A stretch of 64,000 bases of DNA from Actinoplanes sp040639655 (GTDB taxonomy: Bacteria > Actinomycetota > Actinomycetes > Mycobacteriales > Micromonosporaceae): positions 1 through 64,000 of the forward strand of contig NZ_JBFAAI010000003.1 of assembly GCF_040639655.1 (NCBI RefSeq), written 5' to 3'. The notes under the pieces are model-generated. The model worked only from the letters and a program-made list of their open reading frames with translations, had not been told where the DNA came from and ran no database searches. Positions 35,813 to 44,195 of this stretch are shown here, piece after piece. Position 1 is the first letter of the stretch; the number at the start of each line of letters is the position of its first letter. A program made the position numbers and the translations under genes.

Positions 35813-36088
35813 CCCCTTTCTTCGGTACGCGCTACGCGCCCTCAACCGCACCCCTCGCGCACCCGCCCACACCGCGACGGGCTGCCCGCGAGACAGCGGT
35901 CCTGCACAGCCAGAACCAACCGGCTGGCGCGCACCGCTGTCTCAGCGCTCGTGAGACAGCGGTCCCGCACAGCTGGGGGTGACGGTGAGGGGACGGCTCA
36001 GCCCGTGAGGGGCCTTGGGCGCGGGAGGCGGCAGGCACGTCGCCGGCGATGCCCGGGCGCCTTCCGTGGACCGTACGATATGGGTTTT
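35813..36088. other. Convergent intergenic region with three copies of the dispersed element
   Basis: No gene is supported between the kinase and LacI stops. At 35891-35973 three copies of a 20-bp element alternate in orientation (plus, minus, plus), so neighbouring copies can pair: GAGACAGCGGT at 35890 and 35953 are each complementary to ACCGCTGTCTC at 35933-35943. This could serve as a two-way terminator or an RNA-processing structure. Confidence 0.65.
35891..35973. repeat. Triple copy of dispersed element AGACAGCGGT-N5-[A/C]CAGC
   Basis: Copies are at 35891-35910 (plus; spacer CCTGC), 35923-35942 (minus; spacer GCGCG, ending CCAGC) and 35954-35973 (plus; spacer CCCGC). Further copies lie at 83-102 (plus; spacer ACGCG) and 60450-60469 (minus; AGGCAGCGGT, GGGAG, CCAGC). 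All five are intergenic and near gene 3' ends. The first ten bases are invariant in four of five copies. Confidence 0.8.
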
Positions 36089-37099
36089 TTAGGCGGAACC
36101 GCGCAGGATCAGGCGGGTGGGCAGTACCGTCTCGAAGTCGGCCGGCTCGTCGCCGTCGATCTTGGCGAGCAGCAGCCGGACCATCTCCTGACCCATCTGC
36201 TCGACCGGCTGGTAGACGCTGGTCAGCGGCGGGTCGGTGTGCCGGGCGACGACCGAGTCGTCGAAGCCGACCACGGCGACGTCCTGCGGGACACGACGCC
36301 CGGCCCGGCGCAGCACGCGCAGCGCGCCGGCGGCCATCATGTCGGACGCGGCGAACACCGCGTCGATCTGCGGGTACTGCTGGAGCAGCCACTCCATCGC
36401 GGTGGCGCCGCTGAGTTCACCGAAGTCGCCGCGGGCGGCCGGCCCTTCGCCGACGACGTCGCGGTAACCGTCGTAGCGGGCGATACCGACCGCCATGTCG
36501 AGCGGACCGGTGATCGTGGCGATGCAGCGGCGTCCCTGATCGCGCAGATAGGTGACGGCGGCACGGGCCCCGGCCCGGTTGTCGGCGTCGACGAAGCTGA
36601 CCGGCTCCGGATGGTACGGCCGGCCGGCCCGCACCGTGGGCACGCCGCGTTCCTCGAGCATGGCCGGCAGCGGGTCGTCGCCGTGCAGGGAAAGCAGCAG
36701 GGCGCCGTCGACGTGCTGGCGGGTGAGGTATCCCTCGAGCTGGCGGCGTTCCTCGGGGGCCTGCGCGATCATCAGGACCATCTGCAGGTTCCGGGCGACC
36801 AGCACCGACGAGACGGACTGCACGATGCGGCCGAAGAACGGTTCGGCGAAGAACCGCTCCCCGGATTCGAAGATCACCAGGGCTATCGAATCGGTTCGCT
36901 GGGTGACGAGCGCGCGCGCCGCCCGGTTCGGTACATAGCCGAGCGCGTCGATGGCCTCCTGGACGGCTTCCCGCGCCTTGGGGCTGACCTGCGCCGACCC
37001 GTTGACGACCCGGGACACGGTCCCACGACCGACCCCGGCCCGCGCGGCAACCTCTTCCAGAGTCGGCCGCCCGGTGGAGCGGCTCCGGTCTTCCCTCAT
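36089..37099 (-). CDS. LacI-family transcriptional regulator
   Basis: A 336-residue repressor-type protein. The N-terminal helix-turn-helix is RPTLEEVAARAGVGRGTVSR with hinge helix YVPNRAARALVTQRT, and a periplasmic-binding-like sugar domain follows through residue 335. The ending PVEQMGQEMVRLLLAKIDG is normal. ATG 37099 has AAAGGA ten bases upstream; the longer in-frame extension to 37198 lacks support. No sugar gene is beside it, so its target is unknown. It is divergent from the GlxA-type gene and may regulate that, but a symmetrical operator in the short gap is not obvious. Confidence 0.92.
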   Translation of the reverse strand: MREDRSRSTGRPTLEEVAARAGVGRGTVSRVVNGSAQVSPKAREAVQEAIDALGYVPNRAARALVTQRTDSIALVIFESGERFFAEPFFGRIVQSVSSVLVARNLQMVLMIAQAPEERRQLEGYLTRQHVDGALLLSLHGDDPLPAMLEERGVPTVRAGRPYHPEPVSFVDADNRAGARAAVTYLRDQGRRCIATITGPLDMAVGIARYDGYRDVVGEGPAARGDFGELSGATAMEWLLQQYPQIDAVFAASDMMAAGALRVLRRAGRRVPQDVAVVGFDDSVVARHTDPPLTSVYQPVEQMGQEMVRLLLAKIDGDEPADFETVLPTRLILRGSA

Positions 37100-37188
37100 C
37101 GCTGAACCGTCCTTTCCGCGACCGACCCACGGTACACGTGCGGCCTGCGCGTTTCCAGCGCGGCCGGGTCCTGCGGCAGAGTGGACGC

Positions 37189-38184
37189 GTGCGACCACAC
37201 CGAATCGCGATCCTGGTCCTCCCGGGCGCGGCGCCTCTCGACGTCGGGATCAGCGCGCAGATCTTCGCCCCGAAGCACGGCCTGCCGTACGAGACGCGGC
37301 ACTGCTCGCTGGCCGCCGGGCCGGTCCCCGGGCGCGACGGCCTGGGTTTCGTGGTCGAGTACGGCCCGGAGGCGCTGGACGACGCGGACACCCTGATCGT
37401 GCCCGGCTTCAATGATCCGCTGCGGCAGCTGGACCGGGTGATTCTCGACGGGCTGCGCAACGCCGCGGCGCGGGGCGCCCGGATGGTGTCGATCTGCACG
37501 GGCGCGTTCGCGCTGGCCGCCGCCGGGTTGCTGGACGGGCGGCGGGCCACGACACACTGGTCGATGGCACCGGTCCTGGCCCGCGAGTACCCGCGGGTCC
37601 GGGTCGATCCGCGCGTGCTGTTCGTCGACGAGGGGCGGGTTCTGACGTCGGCCGGGGTCGCCGCCGGCATCGACCTGTGCCTGCACCTGATCCGCAGCGA
37701 TCACGGGGTGCAGGCGTCCAACGACGTGGCCCGCACCATCGTGGCGGCCCCGTACCGCAGCGGCGGCCAGTCGCAGTTCGTGCCGCGCACCGTCCCGGAA
37801 CCGCTGGGTGAGGTGTTCGCCGCGACCCGCGAATGGGCGCTGCACCGGCTGGACAAGCCGATCGGTGTCGCCGACCTGGCCCGGCACGCCGGGGTGTCGA
37901 CGCGCACGTTCGGACGCCGGTTCGTCGAGGACACCGGCTACACGCCGATGCGGTGGATCCTGCGGGCCCGCGTCGACCGGGCGCGGGAGCTGCTGGAGTG
38001 CTCCTCGCTCGGGGTGGAACAGATCGCCGGCCGGGTCGGGCTGGGCACCGGCGCGAACCTGCGGCTGCACTTCCAGCGGATCCTCGACACGACGCCGACC
38101 GAGTACCGGCGGGCGTTTGGCGGAAAGCTTGCGGGATCCGGCGCTGCACCGGCTGTCCCGCCGGCGCCACGCGTCCAAGAATAG
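37189..38184 (+). CDS. GlxA-type regulator (DJ-1/PfpI domain plus AraC helix-turn-helix)
   Basis: A 331-residue transcriptional regulator. Residues 5-170 form a class I glutamine amidotransferase-like (DJ-1/PfpI) domain with the nucleophile-elbow sequence VSICTGAFALAAAG, so the conserved Cys is present. Residues about 215-315 form the AraC double helix-turn-helix (KPIGVADLARHAGVSTRTFG, then GVEQIAGRVGLGTGANLRLHF). This architecture is usual for regulators of amino acid, betaine or nitrogen metabolism. The GTG start at 37189 is chosen because the domain begins right after; no good ribosome site exists. The GAPDH gene begins five bases after its stop, so they are probably cotranscribed. Confidence 0.9.
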   Translation: MRPHRIAILVLPGAAPLDVGISAQIFAPKHGLPYETRHCSLAAGPVPGRDGLGFVVEYGPEALDDADTLIVPGFNDPLRQLDRVILDGLRNAAARGARMVSICTGAFALAAAGLLDGRRATTHWSMAPVLAREYPRVRVDPRVLFVDEGRVLTSAGVAAGIDLCLHLIRSDHGVQASNDVARTIVAAPYRSGGQSQFVPRTVPEPLGEVFAATREWALHRLDKPIGVADLARHAGVSTRTFGRRFVEDTGYTPMRWILRARVDRARELLECSSLGVEQIAGRVGLGTGANLRLHFQRILDTTPTEYRRAFGGKLAGSGAAPAVPPAPRVQE

Positions 38185-38188
38185 ATGC

Positions 38189-39157
38189 ATGCGAGTTGCT
38201 ATCAATGGTTTTGGTCGGATCGGGCGGAATGTTCTCCGGGCGGCCGCCGGCCGGGACGACCTCGAGATCGTGGCGATCAACGACCTGGCCGACGCCCGGA
38301 CCCTCGCCCACCTGCTCCGCTACGACAGCACCCTGGGCCGCTTCCCCGGCGTCGTGTCGCACGGCGACGACCACCTGATCGTGAACGGTCACAAGATCAC
38401 GGTGACGGCCGAGGCCGACCCGTCCCGCCTGCCCTGGCACGACGTCGATGTCGCCGTCGAGTCGACCGGCCGCTTCACCGCCGGCGCGGACCGCCACGTG
38501 ACCCGGAAGGTACTGGTCACCGCCCCGGCGAAGGGTGCCGACGTGACCATCGCCTACGGCCTCAACCACAGCGCGTACGACCCGGCGCGGCACCGCGTCG
38601 TGTCGAACGCGTCCTGCACCACCAACGCCCTGGCCCCGATCGCGTCGGTGCTCGACGACCTGGCCGGCATCGAGGCCGGTTCGATGACCACGATCCACGC
38701 GTACACGCAGGAACAGAACCTGCAGGACGGCCCGCATCGTGACCTGCGCCGGGCCCGCGCGGCCGCGGTGAACATCGCCCCGACGACGACCGGCGCGGCC
38801 ACCGCGATCGGCGCGGTCCTGCCCCGGCTCGACGGCCGCCTGTCCGGGTACTCGGTGCGGGTGCCGGTCCCGGTCGGCTCGATGGTCGAGCTGAACGCGC
38901 TGGTCCACCGCCCGGTCAAGATCGAGGAGATCAACGAGGCGTACGCCGCGGCGGCGGCCGGCCCACTACGCGGAATCCTCGAATTCTCGGCTGATCCACT
39001 CGTCTCCTCGGACATCACCGGCAACCCCGCCTCGTCGATCTTCGACTCGCTGCTGACCGCCGCGAACGGGCGCCTGGTGAAGGTCGTGGCCTGGTACGAC
39101 AACGAATGGGGCTTCGCCGGCCGGGTCGTCGACACATTGACGCTCCTGGCCCGTTAA
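38189..39157 (+). CDS. gap: Type I glyceraldehyde-3-phosphate dehydrogenase, outside a glycolytic operon
   Basis: A 322-residue NAD-dependent dehydrogenase that converts glyceraldehyde 3-phosphate to 1,3-bisphosphoglycerate. The nucleotide-binding start VAINGFGRIGRNVLR, the NAD-selecting Asp in AINDLADA, the catalytic Cys at residue 143 in SNASCTTNALAP, NIAPTTTGAA and the C-terminal WYDNEWGFAGR are all present. The second Cys of the usual CTTNCLAP is Ala. The gene sits between a GlxA-type regulator and a LacI regulator rather than with pgk and tpi, so it may be a second GAPDH or an erythrose-4-phosphate-type enzyme. Length is slightly below the usual 333-340. Confidence 0.93.
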   Translation: MRVAINGFGRIGRNVLRAAAGRDDLEIVAINDLADARTLAHLLRYDSTLGRFPGVVSHGDDHLIVNGHKITVTAEADPSRLPWHDVDVAVESTGRFTAGADRHVTRKVLVTAPAKGADVTIAYGLNHSAYDPARHRVVSNASCTTNALAPIASVLDDLAGIEAGSMTTIHAYTQEQNLQDGPHRDLRRARAAAVNIAPTTTGAATAIGAVLPRLDGRLSGYSVRVPVPVGSMVELNALVHRPVKIEEINEAYAAAAAGPLRGILEFSADPLVSSDITGNPASSIFDSLLTAANGRLVKVVAWYDNEWGFAGRVVDTLTLLAR

Positions 39158-39166
39158 CCTGTGCGG

Positions 39167-40183
39167 ATGGCGGTCACCCTGGCGGATGTTGCCCGGCTCG
39201 CCGGGGTGTCCCCGGCGACCGTCTCCCGCGTCATCAACGACAGTGCAAAAAAGGTCAACGAAGATCTCCGGGAGCGCGTCCTCGCGGCCGTGCGGCAGCT
39301 GCACTACGTGCCGAACGCGCACGCGCAGAGCGTGGCGCGCCCCCGCAAGTCCGCGGTCGGCGTGATCGTGCACGACGTCTCCGACCCGTACTTCGCCGAG
39401 ATCACCCGTGGCCTCCAGCGGCAGGCCGGCGCCCAGGACCGGCTCCTGGTCATCTGCAACAGCTACCGGGAGCCGGAGCGCGAACTGGCGTACGTCAGCC
39501 TGCTGCGCGCCCAGCAGGTGCACGCGCTGATCCTGGCCGGGTCCGGCTACCACGACGACGAGTTCACCGCCCGGCTCAACGGCGAGCTCGAGGCGTACCA
39601 GGAGGCCGGCGGCCGGGTCGCGGTGATCGGCCGGCACCGTCTCGTCGGCACCGCCGTCCTGCCCGGCAACGAGGACGGCGCGCACGAGCTGGGCCTGCGT
39701 GTCCTCGGGCTCGGCCACCGGGAGGTCGGCGTCATCGCCGGTCCCCGCTACCTGACCACCACCACCGACCGGCTCACCGGATTCCGCCGTGCCTTCGACG
39801 AGCTGGGCGTCGAACTGCCGTCGTCGCGACTCGTCTACTCCGACTTCACCCGCGACGGCGGTGCGGCCGCGGCCGGAGCGCTCATCGACGCGCAGCCCGG
39901 CCTCACCGCGCTGATCACCCTCAACGACTCGATGGCGGTCGGTGCGATGGCCACGCTGCGGGAACGCGGTGTCCGCGTCCCCGACGAGGTCTCCGTCACC
40001 GGTTTCGACGACATGCCCATCGCCCGGGACGTCACGCCGGCTCTCACCACGGTCCGGCTTCCGCTGGTCGAGATGGGCGAGCGGGCGATGGCACTGGCTC
40101 TCGACGACGCCCACGTCCCGCACACCGAACGCGCCGACGCCACCCTGGCCTGGCGTTCCTCCTGCGTTCCCCCGCCACGCTGA
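39167..40183 (+). CDS. LacI-family transcriptional regulator
   Basis: A 338-residue regulator with HTH VTLADVARLAGVSPATVSR, hinge helix YVPNAHAQSVARPRK and a sugar-binding-type C-terminal domain ending normally. TAACCT at 39155-39160 overlaps the GAPDH stop and lies exactly six bases before ATG 39167, so a leaderless transcript is likely; the GTG at 39161 is the alternative start. The upstream TTGACG is too close to serve as its -35. The ligand and target are not evident. The gene is followed by a long hexanucleotide repeat. Confidence 0.93.
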   Translation: MAVTLADVARLAGVSPATVSRVINDSAKKVNEDLRERVLAAVRQLHYVPNAHAQSVARPRKSAVGVIVHDVSDPYFAEITRGLQRQAGAQDRLLVICNSYREPERELAYVSLLRAQQVHALILAGSGYHDDEFTARLNGELEAYQEAGGRVAVIGRHRLVGTAVLPGNEDGAHELGLRVLGLGHREVGVIAGPRYLTTTTDRLTGFRRAFDELGVELPSSRLVYSDFTRDGGAAAAGALIDAQPGLTALITLNDSMAVGAMATLRERGVRVPDEVSVTGFDDMPIARDVTPALTTVRLPLVEMGERAMALALDDAHVPHTERADATLAWRSSCVPPPR

Positions 40184-40198
40184 CGGCCCCGGCCCCGG

Positions 40199-40312
40199 CC
40201 TCGGCCTCGGCCTCGCCCTCGCCCTCGCCCTCGCCCTCGCCCTCGCCCTCGCCCTCGCCCTCGCCCTCGCCCTCGCCCTCGCCCTCGCCCTCGCCCTCGC
40301 CCTCGCTCTCGC
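40199..40312. repeat. Hexanucleotide tandem repeat (CCTCGC, 16 perfect copies)
   Basis: Sixteen uninterrupted copies of CCTCGC occupy 40211-40306, flanked by CCTCGG at 40199 and 40205 and TCTCGC at 40307. It lies between the 3' ends of the LacI gene and the XRE-cupin gene. Six is a multiple of three, so frames through it stay open and produce false Ala/Leu or Ser/Pro repeat proteins. Confidence 0.95.
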
Positions 40313-40323
40313 GGGATCGGGCC

Positions 40324-40890
40324 TCAGGCGTCGACGTGCGTACGCTCGCCGTCCGGGTCGAACACCGCGATCACCTCGGCCGGACCGCCCCGGGCACCGA
40401 AGGCGTGCGGGGTCATCGTGGAGAAGGACGCCGCCTCACCCTCCTGAACGAGCACCTCACGCTCGCCGAGGAGTAGCTCCACCGTCCCGGACAGGACGGT
40501 GAACCAGTCCCGCCCCGGATGGACCCGCTGATCCTCCGGTCGCCGGGAGGCCGGCCGGGTGATCCGGATCCGGGCCACGGTCAGGCCGTTGTGGTGGTGG
40601 TCCCCGCTGAGCACCCAGGTCGTCATCCCCCGCTCCGGATGCCGGTGCGGTTTGATCACCACAGCGTCGCCGGCCGTCTCGACGAGCTGGTCGAGGCTGG
40701 CCCCGAGCGCCCGCGCGATGGCGGTCAGCTGATCGAGGCTGATCCGCCGGTGGCCGGTCTCGATCCGGCTCAGCGTGGACGGGCTCAGATAGCACCGGCC
40801 GGCCAGATCATCGAGCGACCAGCCCTTGGCGAGGCGCAACCCCCGGATGCGGGCCCGGACCAGTGCGTCGACCTCAGCGTCTTGCGTCAT
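40324..40890 (-). CDS. XRE-family regulator with C-terminal cupin domain
   Basis: A 188-residue regulator. Residues about 10-65 form an XRE helix-turn-helix (RGLRLAKGWSLDDLAGRCYL, then SPSTLSRIETGHRRIS), and residues 95-185 form a small cupin barrel (DWFTVLSGTVELLLGEREVLV), which binds a small ligand or metal. ATG 40890 lies inside a perfect palindrome, CTTGCGT-cat-ACGCAAG, and TAAGCT sits seven bases upstream of the ATG on the minus strand. This suggests a leaderless transcript shut off by the protein itself. It is divergent from a methyltransferase gene 48 bases away, the probable second target. Confidence 0.9.
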   Translation of the reverse strand: MTQDAEVDALVRARIRGLRLAKGWSLDDLAGRCYLSPSTLSRIETGHRRISLDQLTAIARALGASLDQLVETAGDAVVIKPHRHPERGMTTWVLSGDHHHNGLTVARIRITRPASRRPEDQRVHPGRDWFTVLSGTVELLLGEREVLVQEGEAASFSTMTPHAFGARGGPAEVIAVFDPDGERTHVDA

Positions 40891-40897
40891 ACGCAAG
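40881..40897. promoter_or_regulatory. Perfect palindrome over the XRE-cupin start codon (probable autoregulatory operator)
   Basis: CTTGCGT and ACGCAAG are perfect 7-base arms separated by the start codon triplet. The site covers the inferred transcription start of the XRE gene and lies about 29 bases upstream of the -10-like TACAGT of the divergent methyltransferase gene. Binding by the XRE homodimer would block its own promoter and could affect the other. Confidence 0.65.
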
Positions 40898-40938
40898 AGC
40901 TTATGCTCCAGCCGCAATGCCAGTCTACAGTCGGTGGC

Positions 40939-41811
40939 ATGGCACACGCTGATCAGACCGCTCAGGGCGGGCACGGACGTCACCAGCACGGCGGACACGG
41001 GGACGGGCTCCGGGAGATGCTCGATCTCGACGCCGAGGTCGGAGCGGCGGAGCTCGCCCGCTTCACCGCCCGGATCGCCGCGCTCGCCGGTGATCATCCG
41101 GTGCGGGACGTGGTGGATCTCGGCGCCGGCACCGGAAGCGGAACGTTCGCGCTGCTCCGGCAGTTCTCGGAAGCGATCGTGACAGCGGTCGACACCTCCG
41201 GCGAGATGCTCGGTCATCTCAGCGGGAGCGCCCGGCAGCACGGCTTCGACAGCCGGGTCCGGCCGATACGGGCCGACCTCGACGAGCGGTGGCCCGCGAC
41301 CGGCCCGGCCGACCTGGTCTGGGCCGCGTCCTCGATGCACCACCTGGCCGACCCCGACCGGGTGCTGCGCGACATCCACGCCACGCTGCGCCCCGCCGGC
41401 CGGCTGGCGATGATCGAGATGGAGTCGATGCCGCACTTCCTGCCCGACGACATCGGCATCGGCGCGCCCGGCCTGGAGGATCGCTGCGACGTACTGATGG
41501 CCGAGGCCCGCGCCGAGCATCTCCCCCACATGGGTTCCGACTGGACGGCCCGCCTGACCATGACCGGCTTCAAGATTCAGGAGTCGGGCGATCTGGTGGT
41601 CGACCTGCCCGCACCGGTCCCGGACGCCGCGGCCCGCTACGCCTACGCCACCCTGCAGCGCCTCCGCGCGGGCCTGGCCGACCGCCTGACCGCCGAGGAC
41701 CGGGACACTCTCGACGTCCTGCTCGCTGACGACGGCCCGCACGCCCTCCGCAACCGAGCCGACCTGACCGTACGCAGCACCCGGTCGTTCTGGATCGCCA
41801 CCCCCGCCTGA
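40939..41811 (+). CDS. Class I SAM-dependent methyltransferase with His/Gly-rich N-terminus
   Basis: A 290-residue methyltransferase. The SAM-binding motif I is VVDLGAGTGSGTFALL near residues 55-70. Motif II (IVTAVDTSGEMLGHL) and the PADLVWAASSMHHL post-motif follow in order. The first 25 residues (QGGHGRHQHGGHGDG) are rich in His and could bind metal. The closest type is a UbiE/COQ5-like small-molecule methyltransferase; the substrate is not evident. ATG 40939 is preceded by TACAGT seven bases upstream without a ribosome site, so it is probably leaderless. It lies back to back with the XRE-cupin gene. A longer in-frame upstream reading overlaps that gene and was rejected. Confidence 0.88.
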   Translation: MAHADQTAQGGHGRHQHGGHGDGLREMLDLDAEVGAAELARFTARIAALAGDHPVRDVVDLGAGTGSGTFALLRQFSEAIVTAVDTSGEMLGHLSGSARQHGFDSRVRPIRADLDERWPATGPADLVWAASSMHHLADPDRVLRDIHATLRPAGRLAMIEMESMPHFLPDDIGIGAPGLEDRCDVLMAEARAEHLPHMGSDWTARLTMTGFKIQESGDLVVDLPAPVPDAAARYAYATLQRLRAGLADRLTAEDRDTLDVLLADDGPHALRNRADLTVRSTRSFWIATPA

Positions 41812-41834
41812 CCCACCCTGCCTGACCCCCGCAT

Positions 41835-41857
41835 GGCCGTCCTGTCCTGCTACGGCC
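41835..41857. terminator. Weak hairpin between convergent genes
   Basis: GGCCGT (41835-41840) pairs with ACGGCC (41852-41857) around an 11-base loop. It lies in the 53-base gap between the methyltransferase stop and the large membrane gene stop and may terminate both. The stem is short and has no T-run. Confidence 0.35.
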
Positions 41858-41864
41858 GGCGGGT

Positions 41865-44195
41865 TCAGGCGGTGGCGGTCTCGGCAGCTCGCTCCTCGAT
41901 GACGGACTTGATGCGATCGGCCTGGACACGGCTCTTGATGCCGGTGACGGCCTGCACCTTGTAGCGGCTCAACCGGCCGGTGCTGCGCAGGTGCTCGAAC
42001 AGTTCGGCACCGTGCATCTCCAGCAGGTCGTCGTCGCTGGCCGGGCGGGCGCTCCGGGGGCGCGGAAGCAGTTCGGCCCACGGCTGGACACTGCCGGGGG
42101 CGGTCATACCGCTGAGCGCGAGCACGTAGTCGCCGACGAACCGCCGGATCGTGGCGTCGTCGAGACGGGGCGCGCTCGGGGCCAGCAGGTCGGCGAGTTC
42201 CTCCGGGTCCAGGGGCTGGCCTTCGCCGAGTTCCTCCTCCAGCGCGGCACGCAGGTCGAGCAGCGCGTTGTGCCAGGCCTCCGAGCCGTCCGGGGCGAGG
42301 GCGGGGGCGGGCAGGAAGTCCCGCCACGGGTACGCCGACTCGACGTGTTCCCCGTCGAGCTCGCTGATGTACTCGTTGATGAACGTGCGGACCACACCCT
42401 CACCGAGTTCCTGCACGCGCGGGGCGAGTTTGCGGGCCAGCTCGGTGCGCCGCATGTAGTTCATCTCGGGCAGGTCCTCGGCGCTGATCTCCTCGGCGAC
42501 CATCTTGCTGAGCCGGTCGACGGCGAGCCGCCACCACGGTGACCCGGCGATGCTGACGGCCGGGCGCGCCCCGGTCGGCGTCGACGCCCACGCCGGGGCC
42601 GGCGCGGGACCGGGCACGACAGTGCCGTCACGGGCGGCACCGCGCTGAGCCGGGACCGGCAGCACCACCCCACCCGCGGCGGCGGCACGCTGCGCGACGG
42701 TGGCGCGACCCGCGCTATGGCTACCCGGAACGGCACCGGCCACAGCGCCACCGACAGCCGTTTCACCACCGGAGGAGGCCGGCCCGGAGGCGGCCAGGCC
42801 GGACGAAGGCAGGCCCGAGGAGGCGAGATCGGAGGAGGTCAGGCCGGAGGAGAGCAGGCCGGACGAGGGCAGGCCGGACGAGGCGAGCTCAGGGGAGACG
42901 AGCTCAGAGGAGGCGAGATCGGAGGGAGCCAGGCCGGACGAAACCAGGGGGGAGGACGCCAGGCCGGAGGAGGCCGGGACCGGAGACGGCAAGCCGGACG
43001 AAGGCGGGACCGGAGACGGCCGGGCCGAGGAGGACGCCACCGGAGACGGCTGGCCGGAGTAGCGCTCGCCGGAGCCGGACGGGAACGCGGAAGGCCGGCC
43101 GGACGAGGACAGACCGTCCCGGAAGGACTCGGCGGCGCCGGTCTCCGCACCCGCGGCCGAGTCGTCGACCCGCCCCGCCGCCTCGTCGGCGATGAGCGCC
43201 GCGGCGGAAGGCGGGACGAACTTGACCGGTTCGACGAACTGGACCGCCTGCCCGTTCGAGGGCGGGGACGCAACCGGGGTGAGCGCATGGGACAGCACGT
43301 CCGCCGGGTCCGGACCGGAGGCGGGCGGCTCGGCGATGACCGGGGTCCCGGCGGCCACCGGGGCGGCCGGGTTCCGGACCGGCACATTGATCCGCACGGC
43401 GCCGGGGACGAGCAGGTCCATCACCCGCTGGATCCGGGAGAGCTGCTCGATCACCTCGTCGACGACCGGTTCGCCCGCGGTGCGCGCGTCCTTCAGCAGC
43501 CGCGACCGCCACCAGGGCTTGGGGAAACGGCCCGCGCTGACCCGGTGGTAGTTGACGACCATGCGCCGCACCTGGCGTTCGGCGGCCATCCGTACCAGAT
43601 CGGGGTCGTCGTCGGGAATGAGCCATCCCCAGCGTTCCGCGAGGCGGCGCGGGCTGTAGGCGAAGCGTCCGCGCCGGACCCGCTGGCCGGCGGCGGTGAG
43701 CGCCGCCCACCACATCAGGAAGATCATGCAGGGTACGGCCAGCCGGAGCAGTTTCTCGGTGAACGTGACCGCGTTGCTCGCGACGATGACACCGGACAGT
43801 CCCGCGATGAGGGCCGCGATCCACAGCATCGCCCCGGGGTGACCGGGGGTGACGATCGTGCCGTCACTCGCGTAGACGGAGGTGCGCCGGTACTGTTCGG
43901 CCGCCAGCGAGGTGGCGGTCAGGAAGCAGATCTCGAAGACCGCGAACACCAGTACCGCGAAGATCGCCGGAAGTTTGAGCTGGTCGAGCGCGATGACCCA
44001 CATGCCTTCGGCGTTGAGCAGCAGCGCCAGGTTCATGCTGAAGGCCAGCGCGAGTGGCCGCAGCGGCTTCTTCGAGCGTTTGGCCCAGATCGCGAAGCCG
44101 ATCAGCAGCACCACGCCGAGCAAGCCGCCGGCCAGCAGGACCAGGGCCGCATAGTCCCGCCAGAAGTCGGCGATCAGGTCGTTGAACTGCTTCAC
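41865..44195 (-). CDS. Large membrane protein with Ser/Gly repeat region and duplicated C-terminal module
   Basis: A 776-residue protein I do not recognise. The N-terminal 210 residues hold about five membrane helices (two N-terminal: YAALVLLAGGLLGVVLLIGF and LALAFSMNLALLL), reminiscent of membrane proteins of actinobacterial integrative plasmids. A basic soluble region (residues 210-320) and a long Ser/Pro/Gly/Leu tract (about 380-500) with repeated SSGL, SSDL and SSEL units follow. The last 250 residues contain two copies of a roughly 45-residue module: one with LAPRVQELGE and PWRDFLPAPA, the second with LAPSAPRLDD and PWAELLPRPR. A final helix-turn-helix-like tail (LSRYKVQAVTGIKSRVQADR) may bind DNA. 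GTG 44195 overlaps the stop of the RHH gene. Confidence 0.75.
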   Translation of the reverse strand: MKQFNDLIADFWRDYAALVLLAGGLLGVVLLIGFAIWAKRSKKPLRPLALAFSMNLALLLNAEGMWVIALDQLKLPAIFAVLVFAVFEICFLTATSLAAEQYRRTSVYASDGTIVTPGHPGAMLWIAALIAGLSGVIVASNAVTFTEKLLRLAVPCMIFLMWWAALTAAGQRVRRGRFAYSPRRLAERWGWLIPDDDPDLVRMAAERQVRRMVVNYHRVSAGRFPKPWWRSRLLKDARTAGEPVVDEVIEQLSRIQRVMDLLVPGAVRINVPVRNPAAPVAAGTPVIAEPPASGPDPADVLSHALTPVASPPSNGQAVQFVEPVKFVPPSAAALIADEAAGRVDDSAAGAETGAAESFRDGLSSSGRPSAFPSGSGERYSGQPSPVASSSARPSPVPPSSGLPSPVPASSGLASSPLVSSGLAPSDLASSELVSPELASSGLPSSGLLSSGLTSSDLASSGLPSSGLAASGPASSGGETAVGGAVAGAVPGSHSAGRATVAQRAAAAGGVVLPVPAQRGAARDGTVVPGPAPAPAWASTPTGARPAVSIAGSPWWRLAVDRLSKMVAEEISAEDLPEMNYMRRTELARKLAPRVQELGEGVVRTFINEYISELDGEHVESAYPWRDFLPAPALAPDGSEAWHNALLDLRAALEEELGEGQPLDPEELADLLAPSAPRLDDATIRRFVGDYVLALSGMTAPGSVQPWAELLPRPRSARPASDDDLLEMHGAELFEHLRSTGRLSRYKVQAVTGIKSRVQADRIKSVIEERAAETATA
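42774..43063. repeat. In-gene 15-bp repeat tract (SSGL/SSDL/SSEL coding)
   Basis: About 290 bases built from 15-base units of the form GGCCGGACGAGGGCA and variants, encoding five-residue repeats such as PSSGL, ASSDL and VSSEL on the minus strand. All units preserve frame, so length variation is tolerated. The opposite strand has a long open frame made of the same repeat; it is an artefact. Confidence 0.85.

Noticed and set aside
40519..40938. A 140-codon N-terminal extension of the methyltransferase
   Set aside because: It would overlap the divergent XRE-cupin gene almost entirely; the methyltransferase fold starts after ATG 40939, which has its own -10-like element.
41183..41191. Extra copies of the dispersed-element core inside genes (also near 1972 and 27107)
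   Set aside because: Only the nine-base core is present; the CAGC half at five bases is missing and the sites are coding, so chance is the better explanation.
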